Part shown: piece by piece, positions 42,107 to 51,654 of the stretch | Layout: every line of letters starts with the position of its first letter | How positions within the stretch are numbered: position 1 is the stretch's first letter | Assembly (NCBI RefSeq): GCF_012290005.1 | Contig: NZ_JAAXMS010000008.1 | Span: 245,371 to 309,370 of the forward strand | Reading direction: 5' to 3' | Length of the DNA: 64,000 nucleotides | From: Crateriforma spongiae | GTDB lineage: Bacteria > Planctomycetota > Planctomycetia > Pirellulales > Pirellulaceae | Notes under the pieces: generated by a model | The model's input: only the letters and a program-made list of their open reading frames with translations | What the model was told of the DNA's origin: nothing | Database searches by the model: none | Position numbers and translations under genes: made by a program

Positions 42107-42532
42107 CTAGCGGGTTTCCATTTGCTGGATGTACTGGCGAAGACGTTCCAGTTCGTCGTTGACGTCTTTCAGCTTCAACATGTTTTCGACGCGTTTGAGC
42201 AGTTCGACTTTGTTGACCGGCTTGGTCAGAAAGTCGTCCGTCCCCGCGGCGACCGCACGTTCGATGTCGCCCAATTCGTTCAGCGCCGTGACCATCAAGA
42301 TCATGATGCCGCTGGTGGCCGCATCGTCTTTGATCTTGCGACACACTTCGAAGCCGCTGAGCTTGGGCATCATCACGTCCAGCAGGACCAAATCCGGCCC
42401 GAACGCGGCGACCTTGGCCAACGTGTCTTCACCGTCGACCGCGGTTTCCAAGTCACAGTCGACGCCCACCAAGTAGGCTTCCAGCAATTCGCGGTTCGCC
42501 GCATTGTCGTCGGCGATCAGAATCCGATTCAC
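42107..42532 (-). CDS. Single-domain response regulator
   Basis: The 141-residue product is a CheY-like receiver: ILIADDNAANRE gives Asp8 and Asp9, DLVLLDVMMPKLSG the phospho-acceptor Asp52, and FLTKPVNK the Lys104. The C-terminal 25 residues form a coiled helix (LRQYIQQMETR). The start is GTG at 42530-42532, preceded by AAGGGAAA at a suitable distance; the frame's ATG-type extension has no receiver character. It sits 25 bases after glyA on the same strand and may be co-transcribed with it. A role as phosphate shuttle or with a PilZ-like partner is inference. Confidence 0.88.
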   Translation of the reverse strand: MNRILIADDNAANRELLEAYLVGVDCDLETAVDGEDTLAKVAAFGPDLVLLDVMMPKLSGFEVCRKIKDDAATSGIMILMVTALNELGDIERAVAAGTDDFLTKPVNKVELLKRVENMLKLKDVNDELERLRQYIQQMETR

Positions 42533-42557
42533 TTTTCGATTTCCCTTCCGGTACGGA

Positions 42558-43823
42558 TCAGCCGACCACTTCGGCCACGGCTGCACGACCGGCGGGGACA
42601 GGAAAGCTGTCGCACAGTTCTTTGATTTCGCCGCGGATCGATTGATGGACCGACGCATCATCGCTGTTGCGAAGGGCCTTATCGATCCAGCCGCCGATGC
42701 GCCGCATTTCGTCCGGTCCCATGCCGCGGGTGGTCAGGGCGGGGGTGCCGATGCGGATCCCCGACGGGTCCATCGGTTTCCGCTCGTCAAACGGGATCAT
42801 GTTCATGTTGACCGTGATGCCGCATTCGTCCAGCACCGCTTCGGCCTTCTTGCCGCCCAGACCGGCGGTGGTCACGTCGACCAACATCAGGTGGTTGTCG
42901 GTTCCGCCGCTGACCAACCGCATGCCGGTCGCGGTCAGCGTTTCGGCCAAGGCCTGAGCGTTTTCGATGATGCGTTTGCCGTACACCTTGAAATCATCCG
43001 CCAGGGCTTCGGCGAAGCAGACCGCTTTGCCGGCGACGACGTGCATCAGCGGTCCGCCTTGGGTGCCGGGGAACACGTTGCGGTTGACCAGTTTCAGGTG
43101 TTCTTCCTTGCACATGATCAATCCGCTGCGGGGGCCACGCAGGGTTTTGTGAGTCGTCGTGGTGACGTAGTCGGCAAACGGCACGGGGCTGTTGTGGATG
43201 CCGGCGGCGACCAGACCCGCATAGTGGGCCATGTCGACCATCAACTTGGCACCGACATCGTCGGCGATCTGTTTGAATTTGTCGTGCGGGATTTCACGCG
43301 GGTACGCGCTGGCACCGGCCACGATCAGCTTGGGCTTGTGTTCTTTGGCCAGCGAGGCGATTTGGTCGAAATCCAAACGGTGATTCTCGCGATCCACGCC
43401 GTAGCTGATGAAGTTGTACAGCCGGCCGCTGATGTTCAGCTTCATGCCGTGGGTCAGGTGCCCACCTTGTGCCAAATCCAGTCCCAGGACCGTGTCGCCG
43501 ACGTCCAGGCAGCTCAGGTACACCGCCGCGTTGGCTTGTGAACCGCTGTGTGGCTGGACATTGGCCGCTTCGGCACCGAACAATTCTTTGGCCCGATCGA
43601 TGGCCAGGTTTTCGACGACGTCCACATGCTGGCAGCCGCCGTAATATCGACGTCCGGGGTAGCCTTCGGCGTACTTGTTGGTCAACACGCTGCCGACCGC
43701 CTGCATGACCGCGACGCTGGTGTAGTTTTCGCTGGCAATCATTTCCAAGCCGTCCTGTTGGCGGACCGCTTCGGCTTCGATGGCTTCCCAGACTTGCGGA
43801 TCTTGCTGCTGCAGCAAATTCAT
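42558..43823 (-). CDS. glyA: Serine hydroxymethyltransferase
   Basis: The 421-residue PLP enzyme interconverts serine and glycine with tetrahydrofolate, feeding one-carbon metabolism. [13 protein letters not shown] and [15 protein letters not shown] are family signatures, [14 protein letters not shown] binds the cofactor, and [15 protein letters not shown] contains the Schiff-base Lys. Length and order are normal. It is a clear housekeeping gene. A response regulator follows 25 bases downstream. Confidence 0.97.
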   Translation of the reverse strand: MNLLQQQDPQVWEAIEAEAVRQQDGLEMIASENYTSVAVMQAVGSVLTNKYAEGYPGRRYYGGCQHVDVVENLAIDRAKELFGAEAANVQPHSGSQANAAVYLSCLDVGDTVLGLDLAQGGHLTHGMKLNISGRLYNFISYGVDRENHRLDFDQIASLAKEHKPKLIVAGASAYPREIPHDKFKQIADDVGAKLMVDMAHYAGLVAAGIHNSPVPFADYVTTTTHKTLRGPRSGLIMCKEEHLKLVNRNVFPGTQGGPLMHVVAGKAVCFAEALADDFKVYGKRIIENAQALAETLTATGMRLVSGGTDNHLMLVDVTTAGLGGKKAEAVLDECGITVNMNMIPFDERKPMDPSGIRIGTPALTTRGMGPDEMRRIGGWIDKALRNSDDASVHQSIRGEIKELCDSFPVPAGRAAVAEVVG

Positions 43824-43923
43824 AAAGTTCGATCGTGGGACGGAGTTCGGGAGTTGGGTGGAGGACCGCCACGCGGGGCGTCACTGCTTGACGAACCGAT
43901 TGTCGATTGCCGGCCTTAACCCG

Positions 43924-44574
43924 TCAATGTCGCGAAACCCGGGTTCTCAACCAGACCGTTGCCGCGACGGTGCCCGCGAATCCCGATAGATAGGCGGCCT
44001 GGTGAACACCCATCACGCCGACCATCCGGCGGACGACGTCGTCGTCAAAGCCGACCAACCCGCCCCGCTGATAGCCGCTGACGTCCAGCGATGCCTGCAA
44101 GTGGTACATCACCGGGGCGGCGACCAAGAACATGACCAGCGGGACGCCCAGCATCCGCAGCACGCCGCCGATCCCGACCCCCGGCGTGTCCCGGCCCAGC
44201 GTGGCTGCGGCGGTCAGACAAACGCCAGCGATCAGACCGGGAACCAGCCCGGCGGCGAAGCCCAGATCGGCCGCCCCGGCCCGCAGCCCCCCCATCGTCG
44301 ACGCGTCGATCTCCTTCATGATGCGAAAGTATTCCGGCGACAGGCTGACGGTGACCTGATCCATCAGCACACCAAACAAGGCTCCGGCGATCCCACACGC
44401 CAAGACGCCCCGGTACACCAACCGTCGGCTTTGGTACCGTCCCCCATGCTCGCCACGCCGGCGGGCACGACGCAGATCCCACCATGCCATTGCAGCGATC
44501 GTCGCCAAAACGATCAACGCACGGATCGACAGCGGCGGGTCGGAAAGATTGGTAATGGAAAAGGGCAAGTCCAC
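43924..44574 (-). CDS. Hypothetical membrane protein downstream of the NfeD gene
   Basis: The 216-residue product begins within a few bases of the NfeD stop. I chose GTG at 44572-44574 because the longer frame lies inside the upstream gene. It has five or six hydrophobic segments (SIRALIVLATIAAMAWWDLR, LVYRGVLACGIAGALFGVLM, LGFAAGLVPGLIAGVCL, RMLGVPLVMFLVAAPVMY, and the end AAYLSGFAGTVAATVWL). It is likely a small integral membrane protein translated together with NfeD. No family is recognised. Confidence 0.6.
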   Translation of the reverse strand: MDLPFSITNLSDPPLSIRALIVLATIAAMAWWDLRRARRRGEHGGRYQSRRLVYRGVLACGIAGALFGVLMDQVTVSLSPEYFRIMKEIDASTMGGLRAGAADLGFAAGLVPGLIAGVCLTAAATLGRDTPGVGIGGVLRMLGVPLVMFLVAAPVMYHLQASLDVSGYQRGGLVGFDDDVVRRMVGVMGVHQAAYLSGFAGTVAATVWLRTRVSRH

Positions 44575-44578
44575 CGGA

Positions 44579-46093
44579 TCAGCCGTCGATGCTGCGGACG
44601 ACCACCCGCGCGCCTTGCTTGGCCACGACTTTGACCAGCACGTCAGGGTCCACAAAATCACCCTCGGTGACGACATCCAAAAAATCGTCGCCGACTTGGA
44701 CACGTCCGCTGGGCCGCAGCGGCGACACCGATCGACCGACGGTGCCGATCGCGATCCGTTGCCAAGCCGGCGAGGATGATTCCGCCGGATTGATGCCGCC
44801 GGCGGTTGCCGGATCGGGGACCAGTTGCGGTTTCAGCGTCAATCGGCTCAGCCCCGGGATGTCGCTGATGTAGTTGGCCATCACCACCAACGCGATCAGA
44901 AACCCAAAGAACGCCCCCAGTACGATCAACACGTCGTTGCCCAGATCGGCCATCTCCGCCGCGTTGGCGGGCCACACGAATCGACGGGACGCCATCACCA
45001 GACTGCCCAGTGTCAGCACCAGCCCGCTGATGCCTGCGACGCCGAAACCGGGAATGACGAAGACTTCCGCGGCGATGAACATCAACCCGCACGCGAAAAG
45101 CGTCACTTCCAACCAGCCGGCCGTGCCGCCCAAAAATCGGCTCCAGAAAAACAGCCCGAAACAAAGCAGACTGGCCAGCCCGCCGACGCCCAGCCCAGGG
45201 GCACTCAGTTCAAACCCCAGTGCAATCAGCCCAAGCAGGATCAACAGGAAAGCGACAAAACCGGAATTCAAAACCAAGATCACCGTGTCCATCGACGTCC
45301 GCTGCATTTCCGGCACCGGCGTTTTGACGTTCAACACGTCGTACAGTTCGGCTCGGCTTTCGACGGTCTGGTCGGCGACGCCAAGTTCGACCGCACGTGT
45401 CCCGTTGGCGATGAAGAACATGTCGGCACCGGCTTCGCGAACGGGTTTGCCCTTTTCCCATTGGTCGATGTCGGTGCGGCTTTCCCATTCTTGGTCGCTG
45501 AAGTAATCCACGGTGCCGTCGTCGCGATGCGTCGCGCGGTAAACCACCATGTCCTTGTGCGTCATCTTTTCGGCCAACGTCGGCGGACGTCCCGTCGCCT
45601 GGGCCGTGTCGCGGGCTTTCTGTGCCAGCACGCTGCGGCTTTTCGCTTCGGTGTATCGAAACGCGCCGTCGTCGCCCATGACGATTTCACCGGCGTCACC
45701 GATTCGCGCCCCCGGGTGCATGATGATCTTGTCGGCCGCCAATGCGAACAACGCCGCGCCGCTGATCGCATCCTTTTCGATGTACGCGACCGTTTCCACG
45801 TCCTCGGCATCCAACAGCGTGTCCATCATCTCCAGCGTGACCATTGTCCAGCCGCCGGGGCTTTGGATGTCCAAAATGATCACGTCGACGCCTTGGTCGA
45901 TCGCGTTCTGGAATTTGCGCTGAAAGATCGCACCGGACAGCGGGTTGATGTCTTCGTGCAAGGGGATCGACACCGCACGCCGCTGGGGCGGATCGGCCGC
46001 ATCGGCCACCGCTGTCCAAGACGCACAGACCGTTGCCAGTGCCAGCACCAGCCACCCGGTCCAGGGCGAAGTGTCCCGTCGATTTTGATTCAT
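44579..46093 (-). CDS. NfeD-type membrane-bound ClpP-class serine protease
   Basis: The 504-residue product from an ATG at 46091-46093 (longer starts to 46177 are possible) has a signal peptide ending near VADA. A ClpP-like domain follows, with a LDIQSPGG segment and DAISGAALFALAADKIIMHP carrying the Ser-Gly nucleophile. Several membrane helices come next (about 280-420), then a C-terminal OB-fold NfeD domain (AIGTVGRSVSPLRPSGRVQV). Members cut stomatin/SPFH partners and affect membrane quality control; no SPFH gene is adjacent here. A small membrane protein gene follows directly. Confidence 0.85.
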   Translation of the reverse strand: MNQNRRDTSPWTGWLVLALATVCASWTAVADAADPPQRRAVSIPLHEDINPLSGAIFQRKFQNAIDQGVDVIILDIQSPGGWTMVTLEMMDTLLDAEDVETVAYIEKDAISGAALFALAADKIIMHPGARIGDAGEIVMGDDGAFRYTEAKSRSVLAQKARDTAQATGRPPTLAEKMTHKDMVVYRATHRDDGTVDYFSDQEWESRTDIDQWEKGKPVREAGADMFFIANGTRAVELGVADQTVESRAELYDVLNVKTPVPEMQRTSMDTVILVLNSGFVAFLLILLGLIALGFELSAPGLGVGGLASLLCFGLFFWSRFLGGTAGWLEVTLFACGLMFIAAEVFVIPGFGVAGISGLVLTLGSLVMASRRFVWPANAAEMADLGNDVLIVLGAFFGFLIALVVMANYISDIPGLSRLTLKPQLVPDPATAGGINPAESSSPAWQRIAIGTVGRSVSPLRPSGRVQVGDDFLDVVTEGDFVDPDVLVKVVAKQGARVVVRSIDG

Positions 46094-46268
46094 CGTTGCC
46101 TGTCGCATCGTTCCGCCCAGCCGCCCCTGATTGCGTGCTCCGGATGGCGTGATTCCGGTTCGTTCGTTTTGGGTCATTGTACGAACCGGGCACCAAAGCC
46201 GGTCAAATCGGGCGCACCGATCGCCGTAAAGTCACCAATGGCCGATTCCGGTCGGCAATGACCGCGTG

Positions 46269-47864
46269 TCACACCCGACGCCAAAACGTCGGAAAGACCA
46301 GGACCAGCACACTGAACACTTCCACACGGCCCAGCATCATCAGCCAGACAAACAGCAATTTTGCGCCCTGGCTGAAACCGGCATAGTTTTGCGTCGCGCC
46401 GACCACGCCAAGCCCCGGGCCGATGTTATTCAACGTGGCCGCCACCGCGCTGGCACAGTCCAACAGCTTTTCGTCCAGTGTGCTTTGACCGGCGGGGGCT
46501 TCGCCGCTGACCGCCGCCACGGCACCCCACGTCTCGTTGGGTTCGAACGTGATCAGCAACAACCACGAAAAGACAAAGATCGCCAGGATCAACGAAAAGT
46601 AGACCACGATGCTGTGCGGCAATCCGGGATCATCGACCGTTTGGCCGCCCACCCGCAGCGGTCGCACCACTCGCGGCCGGTGCGCTTTTTCGATTTCCTG
46701 TCGCAGCACTTTGTAAAACAACACGTGCCGGATGACCTTCATGCCGCCGCCCGTGCTGCCGGCACAACCGCCGACGAACATCAGCAACAACAAAATGCCG
46801 CGGCCAAAGTTGTTCCACTGGTCAAAATCCGCGGTGCCGTATCCGGTCGTCGTCAACACCGACACGACTTGGAACATGCCGTTACGCAGCGACGTGCCGA
46901 CGTTCTCGAATCCCGGGTCGGCCGCCCGCATGCCGAAGAAGATCACCGCCAACGTGACGCCACCGATGATCAACATGTACGTGCGAAATTCCACGTCGTG
47001 CAACAACCGCCGTGGGCCACCGATCATCGTCAAATACAGCAACGTAAAATTTGTCCCCGCAATGACCATGAAGACGATCGTCGTGTATTCGATCAGCGGG
47101 CTTTGGAATCCGCCCAAGCTGGCGTTGTACGTGCTGAACCCGCCCGTCGCCATCGTGCCAAAGGCGTGACACAGCCCGTCGAACAGCGACATGCCTTCGG
47201 CCATGTAAACCACCGTCAAGACGGCATTCAGGCCGATGTAGATTGCGGCAAAGATCAAAGCGGTGTGTTGCATCCGCGGCATGCTGCCTTCCTTGGTCGG
47301 TCCCGGCATCTCCGCCCGCATCATCGCTTTACCAGCGGACCCTTGTCCCAGGATCGCGACGAACAAAACAACGATCCCCAGACCGCCCAAGAAGTGAGTC
47401 CATGACCGCCAAAACAAAATGCAGTGCGGCACCATGTCGGGGTCTTCCAAATTCGTCAGCACCGTCGCGCCGGTCGTGCTGAACCCCGACTGGGATTCGA
47501 ACATCGCTTCGATGAAGGTGATCGGATCGTCGTCGGCGATCTGGGTGCGGCTGAGATAAAAGGGCAGGGCACCCAGGACCGTCGCCATCACCCAGGACAG
47601 CCCGACGATCGCCATCGCTTCCTTCTGATACAACGGCCCGCCGCGATGCTTGCGGCCGCACAACCGCAAGATCCCGCCGACCAGAAAGCAAATGCCCATG
47701 CTGGCCAGCAACGCATAGACGGCCCGCCATTCGACCTGCGACGCGGCCGGCAAATGCGTCCGGTCGGCCAACGCGGGCAACGAGAACGGCAAACTGAAAG
47801 TCATCGAGGCGCCGATCAACAGGCTGATCGTGCCCAAGACGCGGAACAATAACTGAAAGTTCAA
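46269..47864 (-). CDS. trkH: TrkH/Ktr-type potassium uptake channel subunit
   Basis: The 531-residue integral membrane protein has the four-fold M-P-M repeats of TrkH. Selectivity-filter loops with a central Gly are seen in [35 protein letters not shown] and [11 protein letters not shown]. Helices between them are strongly hydrophobic. It would move K+ with a TrkA-type partner, but no trkA gene is in the window. I chose the TTG at 47862-47864, because GGAG lies five bases upstream and the sequence before it is not membrane-like. A divergent SRAP gene begins 468 bases away. Confidence 0.88.
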   Translation of the reverse strand: MNFQLLFRVLGTISLLIGASMTFSLPFSLPALADRTHLPAASQVEWRAVYALLASMGICFLVGGILRLCGRKHRGGPLYQKEAMAIVGLSWVMATVLGALPFYLSRTQIADDDPITFIEAMFESQSGFSTTGATVLTNLEDPDMVPHCILFWRSWTHFLGGLGIVVLFVAILGQGSAGKAMMRAEMPGPTKEGSMPRMQHTALIFAAIYIGLNAVLTVVYMAEGMSLFDGLCHAFGTMATGGFSTYNASLGGFQSPLIEYTTIVFMVIAGTNFTLLYLTMIGGPRRLLHDVEFRTYMLIIGGVTLAVIFFGMRAADPGFENVGTSLRNGMFQVVSVLTTTGYGTADFDQWNNFGRGILLLLMFVGGCAGSTGGGMKVIRHVLFYKVLRQEIEKAHRPRVVRPLRVGGQTVDDPGLPHSIVVYFSLILAIFVFSWLLLITFEPNETWGAVAAVSGEAPAGQSTLDEKLLDCASAVAATLNNIGPGLGVVGATQNYAGFSQGAKLLFVWLMMLGRVEVFSVLVLVFPTFWRRV

Positions 47865-48332
47865 GGCTTCTCCGGTGGCTGCAGCGACGTCCGAACCATC
47901 CCCGCCAGCAATGGTTCTAAGCTCTGCCGCGTTCCCCGCAAACCTGTCCCGCCCGACGGCAAGTCGCCCGACCTGGCACACCCGTTGCAACCCTGGCGGC
48001 CTTGCCACGGGATGGTTCGACCCGATCAACCGCCGATGTGCGGCTTTCCCCGGTCGCCTTGGTAGGAATCTGGACGAGATTTCCGCGGCATTCCCGGCGG
48101 TGCGGGAGGCCGACGAGCGAGGCGAGTCGGCTGCCCGCATCGCCTTTGCATTTTGCATCACTTGTTGCACGCCGACCGACGCGTTTTGCAACAATGGCCG
48201 CGCGACAGCAGCGAAGACCACGTCCGATCATCAAAAAATTGGACGGGTTGCTCGGCCCGTTGTTCGGGTCAGCGACGGAGGCTGGACGCGACGACTTTTC
48301 TAACGCCCGGATCATTTTCCCGGATTGTTTTC

Positions 48333-49076
48333 ATGTGCGGACGCTTCACGCTGCGGACACCTCCGGCCGCTTGGTGCCAACTGTTTCTGATCGACCCGGA
48401 CGCAGTCGATCCAGACGACGAACCCGAAGCATCCAGCCCTGAACCCAACGCGACTGCGTCTTCGGACTCGTGGAAGCCACGCTACAACATTGCCCCCACC
48501 CAAATCATCGACGCGGTGGTCCAGGACGAGGCCGGCGGACCACGACGCCATGCCCGGTACCGATGGGGACTGTTGCCGCCCTGGGCCAAAGATCTGTCGA
48601 TGGCCGCACGGATGATCAACGCTCGCAGCGAAACGGTAAATGAAAAACCTTCATTTAAAAAAGCCTTTGCCCAGCGACGCTGTCTGATCCCGGCCGACGG
48701 TTACATCGAATGGAAAAAGCAAACCGATGGGAAGCAACCATTCTTGGCCCACCGACATGACGACGCGGTCTTCGCGTTTGCCGGTCTGTATGAACGTAAC
48801 CGCCAAGCGACCGGTGACCTGATCGAAAGCTGTACGATCCTGACCACACGTCCCAACGCGGTGACCGGCCGAATTCACGATCGCATGCCTGTCGTGTTGA
48901 TGCCCGAGGATTACGCACGTTGGCTGGACCCGAACTTTCGCGACACCGACGTGTTGAAAGAACTGTTGGTTGCACCGGAGGAAAACTTCCTTGAATTGAC
49001 CGCGGTGTCCAGGCGGGTCAACAACGCGCGAAACAACGACGCCGCTTGTCTGGAACCGGTCGACGCGGCCATTTGA
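48333..49076 (+). CDS. SRAP/HMCES (YedK-type) abasic-site DNA-protein crosslinker
   Basis: The 247-residue product starts MCGRFTLR: after Met removal, Cys2 is the catalytic residue that forms a thiazolidine with an abasic site in single-stranded DNA. Further family parts are RYNIAPTQ, AARMINARSETV, CLIPADGYIEWKK with the Glu, and TGRIHDRMPVVL with the His. These proteins protect abasic sites during replication stress and are SOS-associated. An insertion of acidic residues follows the first strand (PDAVDPDDEPEASSPEPNAT). The ATG at 48333 is the only one giving Cys2. Confidence 0.92.
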   Translation: MCGRFTLRTPPAAWCQLFLIDPDAVDPDDEPEASSPEPNATASSDSWKPRYNIAPTQIIDAVVQDEAGGPRRHARYRWGLLPPWAKDLSMAARMINARSETVNEKPSFKKAFAQRRCLIPADGYIEWKKQTDGKQPFLAHRHDDAVFAFAGLYERNRQATGDLIESCTILTTRPNAVTGRIHDRMPVVLMPEDYARWLDPNFRDTDVLKELLVAPEENFLELTAVSRRVNNARNNDAACLEPVDAAI

Positions 49077-49250
49077 ACAGCGGACCAGACGCGTGATGGC
49101 GACCGGCGGCGCGTTTTTCCACTCTTTCGGTCGACCGCGCAGCGATGCGTTATAAACGATCGCACGCGGGGGACGATGACGTCGATACCCCCGCTCGGAT
49201 CCCGCCCCAACCGACCTTTTCCCCACACATCGACCGGAGCCCATCCCGCC

Positions 49251-50360
49251 ATGAATCCGATCTGTTCACGACCCGCCGATCACCGCGGCACCAGCCGTCG
49301 CAAGTTCTTACAAGCCGCCGCCGCGACCGCCGTGGCTGCACCGGCAATTTTCACCGCCAAACGCTCCGCCGCCCAAGACGTTATCGGCGACGGCGAATTC
49401 ACCTATCGCTGTGACCACCAATGCGTGCAGTTGCCCGATCAGTACACCTGGCAAACGACCCACAACGTGGCCGTCGACCCCGATGACAATCTTTATGTGA
49501 TCCATGAAGGCGACGTTCGCAAACAACAGCATCCGTCGATTTTTGTGTTCGATGCCGACGGAAAATTCATCCGCGCATTCGGACAACAATTCCAAGGCGG
49601 CGGTCACGGTTTGGACATCCGTGTCGAATCAGGGACGCCCTTTCTGTATGTGACCGGATACCAGATGGTCAAAACGATTGCCAAAATGACGCTGGACGGC
49701 GAACTGGTGTGGCAACAATACGCTCCGATGCAAAGCGGCGCTTACCTTCCCGGCGAAGCCAGCGATCCGCGGCGTGGATGGGGACGCAAAAATTTCCTGC
49801 CCACCAATTTTGCTTTCTTGCCCGACGGTGATTGCTTGCTGGCCGACGGCTACGGCAGCTACCTGATCCACCGCTACACCGCCGACGGTGTTTGGAAGTC
49901 ATGCTTCGGCGGACAAGGCGAAGGGCAGGGCACATTTAATTTGCCCCACGGCCTGTGGGTCGACACACGGGGTGACGAAGCCGAAATTGCGGTGGCCGAT
50001 CGCGCCCACAATCAAATCCAAACCTTCACGCTCGATGGCCAGTACAAAAAGACCGTGACCGGATTTGGTCTGCCCGCCAACTTGGATACTCACGAAGACT
50101 GGATGTTGGTGCCCGAGTTGGTCGCCCGTGTTTCGATCATCGACAAGAACCACAACACGGTGGTGACATTGGGCGATGACCGCGAGCGTATCTTGGCGGA
50201 CAAAGAAACCAACAAAGGATTCACGATTCGTACCGATGAATCCAAGTGGCAGCAGAACAAGTTTGTCCACCCGCACGATGCCTGCTTCGATTCGTCAGGC
50301 AACATCTATGTGGCCGAATGGGTGAAGACCGGCAGGGTCACCAAGTTGACCAAAGTGTGA
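49251..50360 (+). CDS. Tat-exported NHL-repeat protein
   Basis: The 369-residue product from the ATG at 49251 has a twin-arginine signal (TSRRKFLQAAAATAVAAPAI, residues about 16-35), so it folds before export. Six NHL-like blades follow, for example VAVDPDDNLYVIHEGD, FAFLPDGDCLLADGYGSYLI, FNLPHGLWVDTRG and HPHDACFDSSGNIYVAEW. The propeller resembles peptidyl-alpha-hydroxyglycine alpha-amidating-lyase-like bacterial proteins, but no enzyme activity can be read. GGAG lies about 11 bases before the ATG. The gene is single. Confidence 0.8.
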   Translation: MNPICSRPADHRGTSRRKFLQAAAATAVAAPAIFTAKRSAAQDVIGDGEFTYRCDHQCVQLPDQYTWQTTHNVAVDPDDNLYVIHEGDVRKQQHPSIFVFDADGKFIRAFGQQFQGGGHGLDIRVESGTPFLYVTGYQMVKTIAKMTLDGELVWQQYAPMQSGAYLPGEASDPRRGWGRKNFLPTNFAFLPDGDCLLADGYGSYLIHRYTADGVWKSCFGGQGEGQGTFNLPHGLWVDTRGDEAEIAVADRAHNQIQTFTLDGQYKKTVTGFGLPANLDTHEDWMLVPELVARVSIIDKNHNTVVTLGDDRERILADKETNKGFTIRTDESKWQQNKFVHPHDACFDSSGNIYVAEWVKTGRVTKLTKV

Positions 50361-50379
50361 CGGGGACGAAGGCCCGGAA

Positions 50380-50500
50380 ACAGGATTAGAGGCTTACAGG
50401 TTGACGGGCTTACGGGGCGACGGGTGACAGGTCGGCGAAGTGTCTTTCACCTGCCAACCCGCAACCTGTCGAACCTGTAACCCGTTAAACCTGTGACCTC
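50380..50500. repeat. Intergenic ACAGGTT/AACCTGT inverted repeats
   Basis: Between the NHL gene and the metal-motif gene lie several copies of ACAGGT and its complement, with CGGGTT/AACCCG interspersed. Read across, GGCTTACAGGTTGACGGG and ACCTGTAACCCG-type segments pair imperfectly. They may form a bidirectional terminator for the two convergent genes, but no T-run is clear. Confidence 0.4.
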
Positions 50501-50505
50501 AATAA

Positions 50506-50955
50506 TTACTCTTTTTTGGGTTCGGCTTTCTTGAACGCCTTTTCAAACGCCTTATCGCTGAACACCAATTTCATCTGTTCTTTCTTTTCTGCGTCGGCGA
50601 CTTTGCCTTGGCAGTTTTCACAGCAAAAGGCAACCTTGGCGCCGGCGACTTTGATCGCGGTGTCGGGGTTGATGTCGCCACCGGACAACGGGCAAGCCTT
50701 TTGAACGTACTGCTTGGTCGACACCAATTGCAGGTTGGCTTTCTCGGCAAACTTCTTCGGCTCCTTGGCGAACTTGCCTTGGCAGTTGCCACAACAGAAG
50801 TAGACCTTGCCTTCCTTGTACTCGGCCGACTTGTCGGCTTTGGCGGCTTTCGGGGCGACCACGCACTGGACGTCTTGCAAGTCGACATCGGCTGCAATCA
50901 CGGCGGCACCGGCGATCAACAGGACTGCCATGGCGGCGAACGTTTTCTTCAGCAT
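50506..50955 (-). CDS. Secreted protein with two FCCxNC metal motifs
   Basis: A 149-residue product has a signal peptide (about 1-21, KTFAAMAVLLIAGAAVIA) and two repeats, each with VYFCCGNCQGKFA or VAFCCENCQGKVA preceded by a Cys (QCVVAPKAAK; KACPLSGGD). The F-C-C-x-N-C-x-x-K pattern resembles YHS/TRASH metal-binding knuckles, so binding of Cu or Zn outside the membrane is likely. Its C-terminus is Lys-rich (FKKAEPKKE). No transporter is adjacent. The function is inferred from motif only. Confidence 0.7.
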   Translation of the reverse strand: MLKKTFAAMAVLLIAGAAVIAADVDLQDVQCVVAPKAAKADKSAEYKEGKVYFCCGNCQGKFAKEPKKFAEKANLQLVSTKQYVQKACPLSGGDINPDTAIKVAGAKVAFCCENCQGKVADAEKKEQMKLVFSDKAFEKAFKKAEPKKE

Positions 50956-51051
50956 CGATTCAGTTCTCATCTCTCGCGGAAAAATGGACGGCCGTACCGT
51001 TGCGACCATCGGCCCCACCCGAATGAGTCTAAAGACCGGACAAGAGCAGGG

Positions 51052-51642
51052 TCAATCTGATTCTGGCCGCTGTTGCAGCAATAACGTCAAGTAACTGTGT
51101 TGCTCCGCGTCCCCCAGCGACAGTCGTCCGGACAGGCGTTCGATCCGCTGCCGGGCCGCTTCGACGTGTGATTCGTCCTGGGCGACCCATTCCAATTCGG
51201 CAAAGTCGCCCAAGTTTTCCACACGGTCGACCGCGACGGTGATCGGCGGCAAGGCGTTGCCGGCGGCATCGGTTTCGCCGGCCGACAAACGAAACGTCCG
51301 CCGTGATTTGGTGACCGTCGCGACGCGGCGAAAACTTAGCAACACCAACATGTCTTCGAATTCGATCGAATCCCGCTGGTCGCGTCCGATCGGCATCTCG
51401 ATCTCACGCCGGGCCTTGATCGCGCCCGGCATACGCTGGCCCTTGTACGTGATCCATGCCCGTCCATCGATTCGGCGGACCCGAAAGGCTTCGCGGCTTT
51501 CGGCAAAGTCACGTGATGGATGGTTGTAATACGTGTCCTCGTGACGCTCGGGATCACCGGCCGACTCGGCACCCAACTGGATCAACTGCTGGACCAGGGC
51601 GTCGGCATCGGCAATGTGAAATTTCTGTTCGACTTCGATCAC
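51052..51642 (-). CDS. CYTH-domain protein (class IV adenylate cyclase/triphosphatase-like)
   Basis: The 196-residue product begins MIEVEQKF, the E-x-E-x-K start of CYTH domains. Strands with AFRVRRIDGRAWITYKGQRM, ARREIEMPI and VAVDRVENLGDFAELEW supply the tunnel's charged residues. CyaB-type members make cAMP or hydrolyse thiamine or inorganic triphosphate. The ELEW segment near the end is typical of CyaB. Substrate choice cannot be made from sequence. The next gene on the strand starts 12 bases upstream (51655), so the two probably share a transcript. Confidence 0.82.
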   Translation of the reverse strand: MIEVEQKFHIADADALVQQLIQLGAESAGDPERHEDTYYNHPSRDFAESREAFRVRRIDGRAWITYKGQRMPGAIKARREIEMPIGRDQRDSIEFEDMLVLLSFRRVATVTKSRRTFRLSAGETDAAGNALPPITVAVDRVENLGDFAELEWVAQDESHVEAARQRIERLSGRLSLGDAEQHSYLTLLLQQRPESD

Positions 51643-51654
51643 GGGAGCGATCTC

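Noticed and set aside
44825..46261. Long forward frame (about 480 codons) opposite the NfeD gene
   Set aside because: Product is rich in Gln, Arg and His without motifs; the minus-strand NfeD protein is clear. GC-rich antisense shadow.
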